A stretch of DNA of 64,000 bases from Incurvaria masculella (taxonomy: Eukaryota > Arthropoda > Insecta > Lepidoptera > Incurvariidae). Shown here one piece after another: positions 61,301-64,000 of the stretch; within the stretch, counting starts at the first letter, position 1, and the number at the start of each line of letters is the position of its first letter. The stretch spans positions 3,539,001 through 3,603,000 of the forward strand of contig OX335660.1 in assembly GCA_946894095.1 (NCBI GenBank). The letters run 5' to 3'. The position numbers were made by a program, and so were the translations under genes. Below the pieces are notes generated by a model. The model saw only the letters and a program-made list of their open reading frames with translations, searched no databases and was not told the origin of the DNA.

Positions 61301-63812
61301 GAGCCTGCTGCAGCAGCGCACCGCCGACACGCCGCCCAAGTATGTTGTGTCTTGTCGGAGGAGGCAGCAAGATAGGAGGGAAAGTTGCTGGAGTTTCAGT
61401 ACGAGGAGGCGCACGACTTCGCGTCCAGCATCGCCAAGCTTCGGAGCCTGCTGCAGCAGCGCACCGCCGACACGCCGCCCAAGTATGTTGTGTCTTGTCG
61501 GAGGAGGCAGCAAGATAGGAGGGAAAGTTGCTGGAGTTTCAGTACGAGGAGGCGCACGACTTCGCGTCCAGCATCGCCAAGCTTCGGAGCCTGCTGCAGC
61601 AGCGCACCGCCGACACGCCGCCCAAGTATGTTGTGTTTTGGTCGGAGAAGGCAGCAAGATAGGAGGGAAAGTTGCTGGAGTTTCAGTACGAGGAGGCGCA
61701 CGACTTCGCGTCCAGCATCGCCAAGCTTCGGAGCCTGCTGCAGCAGCGCACCGCCGACACGCCGCCCAAGTATGTTGTGTCTTGGTCGGAGGAGGCAGCA
61801 AGATAGGAGGGAAAGTCGCTGGAGTTTAAGTACGAGGAGGCCGACGACTTCGCGTCCAGCATCGCCAAGCTCCGGAGCCTGCTGCAGCAGCGCACCGCCG
61901 ACACGCCGCCCAAGTATGTTGTGTCTTGTCGGAGGAGGCAGCAAGATAGGAGGGAAAGTTGCTGGAGTTTCAGTACGAGGAGGCGCACGACTTCGCGTCC
62001 AGCATCGCCAAGCTTCGGAGCCTGCTGCAGCAGCGCACCGCCGACACGCCGCCCAAGTATGTTGTGTCTTGTCGGAGGAGGCAGCAAGATAGGAGGGAAA
62101 GTTGCTGGAGTTTCAGTACGAGGAGGCGCACGACTTCGCGTCCAGCATCGCCAAGCTTCGGAGCCTGCTGCAGCAGCGCACCGCCGACACGCCGCCCAAG
62201 TATGTTGTGTCTTGGTCGGAGGAGGCAGCAAGATAGGAGGGAAAGTCGCTGGAGTTTAAGTACGAGGAGGCCGACGACTTCGCGTCCAGCATCGCCAAGC
62301 TCCGGAGCCTGCTGCAGCAGCGCACCGCCGACACGCCGCCCAAGTATGTTGTGTCTTGGTCGGAGGAGGCAGCAAGATAGGAGGGAAAGTCGCTGGAGTT
62401 TAAGTACGAGGAGGCCGACGACTTCGCGTCCAGCATCGCCAAGCTTCGGAGCCTGCTGCAGCAGCGCACCGCCGACACGCCGCCCAAGTATGTTGTGTTT
62501 TGGTCGGAGAAGGCAGCAAGATAGGAGGGAAAGTCGCTGGAGTTTAAGTACGAGGAGGCCGACGACTTCGCGTCCAGCATCGCCAAGCTTCGGAGCCTGC
62601 TGCAGCAGCGCACCGCCGACACGCCGCCCAAGTATGTTGTGTTTTGGTCGGAGGAGGCAGCAAGATAGGAGGGAAAGTCGCTGGAGTTTAAGTACGAGGA
62701 GGCCGACGACTTCGCGTCCAGCATCGCCAAGCTCCGGAGCCTGCTGCAGCAGCGCACCGCCGACACTCCGCCCAAGTATGTTGTGTCTTGGTAGGACGAG
62801 GCAGCAAGATAGGAGGGAAAGTCGCTGGAGTTTCAGTACGAGGAGGCGCACGACTTCGCGTCCAGCATCGCCAAGCTTCGGAGCCTGCTGCAGCAGCACA
62901 CCGCCGACACGCCGCCCAAGTATGTTGTGTCTTGGTCGGAGGAGGCAGCAAGATAGGAGGGAAAGTCGCTGGAGTTTAAGTCCAGCATCGCAAAGCTTCG
63001 GAGCCTGCTGCAGCAGCGCACCGCCGACATGCCGCCCAAGTATGTTGTGTCTTGGTCGGAGGAGGCAGCAAGATAGGAGGGAAAGTCGCTGGAGTTTAAG
63101 TCCAGCATCGCAAAGCTTCGGAGCCTGCTGCAGCAGCGCACCGCCGACATGCCGCCCAAGTATGTTGTGTTTTGGTCGGAGGAGGCAGCAAGATAGGAGG
63201 GAAAGTCGCTGAAGTTTAAGTACGAGGAGGCAGCCGACTTCGCGTCCAGCATCGCCAAGCTTCAGAGCACGGCAATCAAGCATGTTTTGTCTGGGTCGGA
63301 GGAAGGAGCGAGACAGGACAGAGTCGCGGAATTGAGAGTAGGAGAGTTAGACGAATTCGCATCCAGCATGTCCAAGCTCCGGAGCTTGTTGCAGCAGCGT
63401 ACCGCTGAAACTCTGCAGTCATTTATGTTTTATCTGAGTCAGTCTGAGTCAGAATAAGTTTAAAGGTTACGCAGATTTATTACATTGATAAATATGCGCA
63501 TATGGCTAGATGTATGGAGTCTGTAGTAAAGTTAGACTTGAAGAATTGTTACAGGTTTGGCAATCAACAATTGAACATGGTCCTATAAGCAAATGAAATA
63601 ATTCTAGAATTGTATAGAGCATAAATCAGTCTATATAGCTTGTGTCTATCGTGTTTTATTTGCTCACTTTCACAATGCCGTACAAATTCAGAACCATGTA
63701 TCCTGCAGATGGCAGGCAGAGGGCGTGTGGTGGGAGGGCGCGGAAGAGACGCGTGGCCGCACGCAGCACTCGCGCCATGCCGGCCGACCCGTCGATACCG
63801 CGACACTAGCCG
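51981..63812 (+). CDS. PXA-domain sorting nexin (SNX13/14/19/25 family), partial, multi-exon
   Basis: Proposed exons: 51981-52313, 53926-54039, 54738-55701, 56350-56507, 57511-57606, 58678-58798, 59358-59440, 59896-60044 and tentatively 63709-63812, all in agreeing phases. The first exon encodes a membrane anchor (two hydrophobic segments). Exons 2-3 encode a PXA domain, recognisable from LERRLVSSWYAEYVSPE and the end EVIPFDLWDTPPAELLIRIL followed by ISDPNWLNEKLL. These nexins sit in the ER membrane and touch lipid droplets or endosomes. The PX and nexin-C domains should lie beyond the right edge. Which of the four subfamilies cannot be settled here. Confidence 0.8.
52830..52955 (+). mobile_element. 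SINE tail fragment
   Basis: GCCGATATCATGACTGGGTG and TGATATCAGCCATGTTATTA before an A run resemble the end of the dominant SINE. Confidence 0.4.
53047..53452 (-). mobile_element. Complete tRNA-headed SINE (sorting-nexin intron 1)
   Basis: TTTTTATGCGACCTGACATG, the whole body, GAACTCTGAAAGAGAAAGAC, then GTATTGAACCCGAGCCTC (B box) and GCGCCACTAGGCTACGAGCC (A box). One of the best full-length copies. Confidence 0.88.
53926..54039 (+). CDS. Sorting nexin exon 2: start of PXA domain
   Basis: Acceptor GGCCTAG at 53925 (the AG is part of an in-frame stop, so the exon cannot start earlier). Encodes VLERRLVSSWYAEYVSPEIS and FPFACKELLDHAIGKAFQ, the L-x-R-x-hydrophobic-x-SWY signature of PXA. Donor CCAG|GTAACA at 54040, phase 0. 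Missed by simple open-frame searches because of its size. Confidence 0.82.
54240..54469. mobile_element. 230-bp MITE, TTA duplication (sorting-nexin intron 2)
   Basis: GGGCCGATTTTTCAATCATC is mirrored by CCATTGAAAAATCAGCCC. TTA lies at 54237-54239 and 54470-54472, a PIF/Harbinger-type 3-bp target. Confidence 0.78.
54738..55701 (+). CDS. Sorting nexin exon 3: rest of PXA and linker
   Basis: Acceptor TTCTTTTCAG at 54737. Starts ISNHIDTPTLYTDVCSVLL and continues through HPAF..., the SAEHCKNILRIVLKEVIPF core, LLIRILTKRLDSFI and DPNWLNEKLLQMLQ. The second half is a low-complexity acidic/Ser-Thr linker, then a more conserved-looking stretch (KIHDRIVEGSVKTWDTDVDL). Donor TTCG|GTGGGT at 55702, phase 1. 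Confidence 0.88.
56350..56507 (+). CDS. Sorting nexin exon 4
   Basis: Acceptor TTAATTCCAG at 56349. Reads GEEDATELELDSSPPKPNV, then PPANFSLTGIHNMRDLQSTV. Donor CTACAG|GTGGAA (56508) is weak at +5; phase 0 fits the next exon. Confidence 0.72.
56600..56800 (+). mobile_element. tRNA-like-headed SINE (sorting-nexin intron 4)
   Basis: CCGGACGGGTTCAAATCCCGG is a clear T-arm/B box. After a T run the common body appears (CACTTCGTCACAAATGCAG, GTTCAGAATCCATGTAAAAC) and stops at GCATTTTAAG. Confidence 0.65.
57511..57606 (+). CDS. Sorting nexin exon 5
   Basis: Acceptor ATCGTAG at 57510, donor CACCAG|GTCAGT at 57607. 32 codons, phase 0 at both ends: DEAAGMMEGILDFGIAGLKK, then GLRMTGLHEGHQ. Both ends are in phase 0, so it could be skipped without shifting the frame. 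Confidence 0.78.
57607..58677. other. Sorting-nexin intron 5
   Basis: Contains a diverged GGTTCCGT-like repeat at 57785-58010 (TTTTTAGGGTCCTGTCGC ... CTTGACCGGTTTTT). Otherwise nothing recognised. Confidence 0.5.
58678..58798 (+). CDS. Sorting nexin exon 6
   Basis: Acceptor TATATTGCAG at 58677, donor CTCG|GTAATC at 58799. Encodes DKLATTPSKERPNMSRRTPP, then EPLTPKHETGHFRKDISPAL, a Pro/Ser/Thr-rich linker. Phase 0 in, phase 1 out. Confidence 0.72.
58799..59357. other. Sorting-nexin intron 6
   Basis: AT-rich, with a G11 run at 59255-59265. No repeat or gene recognised. Confidence 0.45.
59358..59440 (+). CDS. Sorting nexin exon 7
   Basis: Acceptor TAATTTTCCAG at 59357, donor GTA|GTGAGT at 59441. 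EDEVNNVSNTNSSLHLVKQH and RVTSQDSV. Phases 1 and 0. Confidence 0.7.
59896..60044 (+). CDS. Sorting nexin exon 8, founder of the 144-bp array
   Basis: Acceptor TTCTTTTTTCAG at 59895. PRPIPGKSEEGAKQEGGSPE then LEYEEAADFASSIAKLRSLL and QQRTADTPP, ending CCCAA|GTATGT at 60045 (near-consensus donor, phase 2). Everything after 60045 to about 63420 is repeated, mutated copies of this exon. Confidence 0.78.
60045..63425 (+). repeat. Exon-derived 144-bp tandem array, about 22 copies plus degenerate ends
   Basis: GTATGT boundaries fall at 60045, 60189, 60333, 60477, 60621, 60765, 60909, 61053, then at 143-144 bp steps to 62920, then two 120-bp units (63040, 63160), then diverged remnants to about 63420. 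Each unit is most of sorting-nexin exon 8 plus its donor and about 15 bp of intron, with an in-frame TAG in place of the exon's CAG (AAGATAG). The first seven units are essentially identical. The long open frames on both strands arise because the unit is 48 codons. Confidence 0.93.
63430..63708. other. Intron after the exon-derived array
   Basis: Unique AT-rich sequence; nothing recognised. Confidence 0.4.
63709..63812 (+). CDS. Tentative sorting nexin exon 9
   Basis: Acceptor TATCCTGCAG at 63708 and donor GCCG|GTATGT at 63813. With the two bases AA from exon 8 the frame is KWQAEGVWWEGAEETRGRTQ and HSRHAGRPVDTATLA, open throughout. It is GC-rich in AT-rich flanks, as exons here are. The pyrimidine tract is poor and no domain is recognised. 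Confidence 0.45.
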
Positions 63813-64000
63813 GTATGTTATATTATGTCAGCCAAAAGTTCTCTTTCAATTGTATTGTTATGTTTGTTCATCCATAGGTAGGGGTTCTACACTTTATTTG
63901 TCTTAAAATTCTATCTTGACTAATGTTTGACAACGAAAAAGCTGTATCACAATTATTGGTCCAAGCAGAACCCTCGACGACACTTTGTCTCCAAAATAGC

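Noticed and set aside
61053..62920. A CRISPR-like or satellite array of external origin
   Set aside because: The regular spacing could suggest this, but unit and exon sequences match directly, so the array derives from the adjacent exon; there are no variable spacers.
59831..63283. Long open frames on both strands of the 144-bp array (up to 437 codons)
   Set aside because: The unit is a multiple of three, so any frame without a stop in one unit stays open through the array. The products are Arg/Ala/Cys-rich repeats with no domain, and the real exon frame has TAG in each unit.

Overview
The window is eukaryotic, AT-rich and intron-bearing, and almost certainly from a moth or butterfly (Lepidoptera). 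Three things point there. A neuropeptide gene encodes FGL-amide allatostatins with peptide forms known from moths (SRPYSFGL, ARPYSFGL, AYSYVSEYKRLPVYNFGL). Many copies of a GGTTCCGTACCC / GTGCGAGTCSGACTCGCAC repeat with CCGT microsatellites, of a kind common in lepidopteran genomes, are present. TTAA-, TA- and TWA-flanked MITEs and tRNA/5S-derived SINEs are very dense.

Two host genes are visible, both on the + strand. (1) Allatostatin A (AstA), four coding exons at 13361-13701, 16010-16158, 20703-21201 and 21847-21916. All splice phases agree (341+149+499+70 nt = 352 codons plus stop), giving a signal peptide and 13 FGL-amide peptides each followed by GKR. (2) A PXA-domain sorting nexin of the SNX13/14/19/25 type, starting at 51981 and running off the right edge. 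Eight well-supported exons reach 60044 and one tentative exon lies at 63709-63812.

The rest is mostly transposon landscape. 1-13 kb: SINEs, MITEs of several families (some nested) and a decayed transposase. 13.3-22.6 kb: the AstA gene, whose introns hold a three-copy tandem repeat, an internally deleted mariner inside a SINE, fold-back repeats and piggyBac-like TTAA MITEs. 22.6-31 kb: intergenic DNA with MITEs. 31.3-33.8 kb: a 2.49-kb composite element with 17-bp terminal inverted repeats and an 8-bp target duplication, carrying helically phased AATC repeats and CpG-rich cassettes. 34-40 kb: a mariner remnant, SINEs and a cluster of AP-1-type palindromes. 40.3-46.1 kb: a frameshifted I-group-like LINE inserted in a SINE. 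46.6-51.8 kb: a second, full-length LINE with intact gag and ORF2 and a 16-bp target duplication, sitting about 125 bp upstream of the sorting-nexin start codon. 60.0-63.4 kb: a roughly 3.3-kb array of a 144-bp (48-codon) unit copied from the last clear sorting-nexin exon.

No complete host tRNA or rRNA gene, CRISPR array or operon was found; tRNA-like and 5S-like segments belong to SINEs. Intron boundaries are read by eye from GT-AG sites and phase and are not backed by transcripts.
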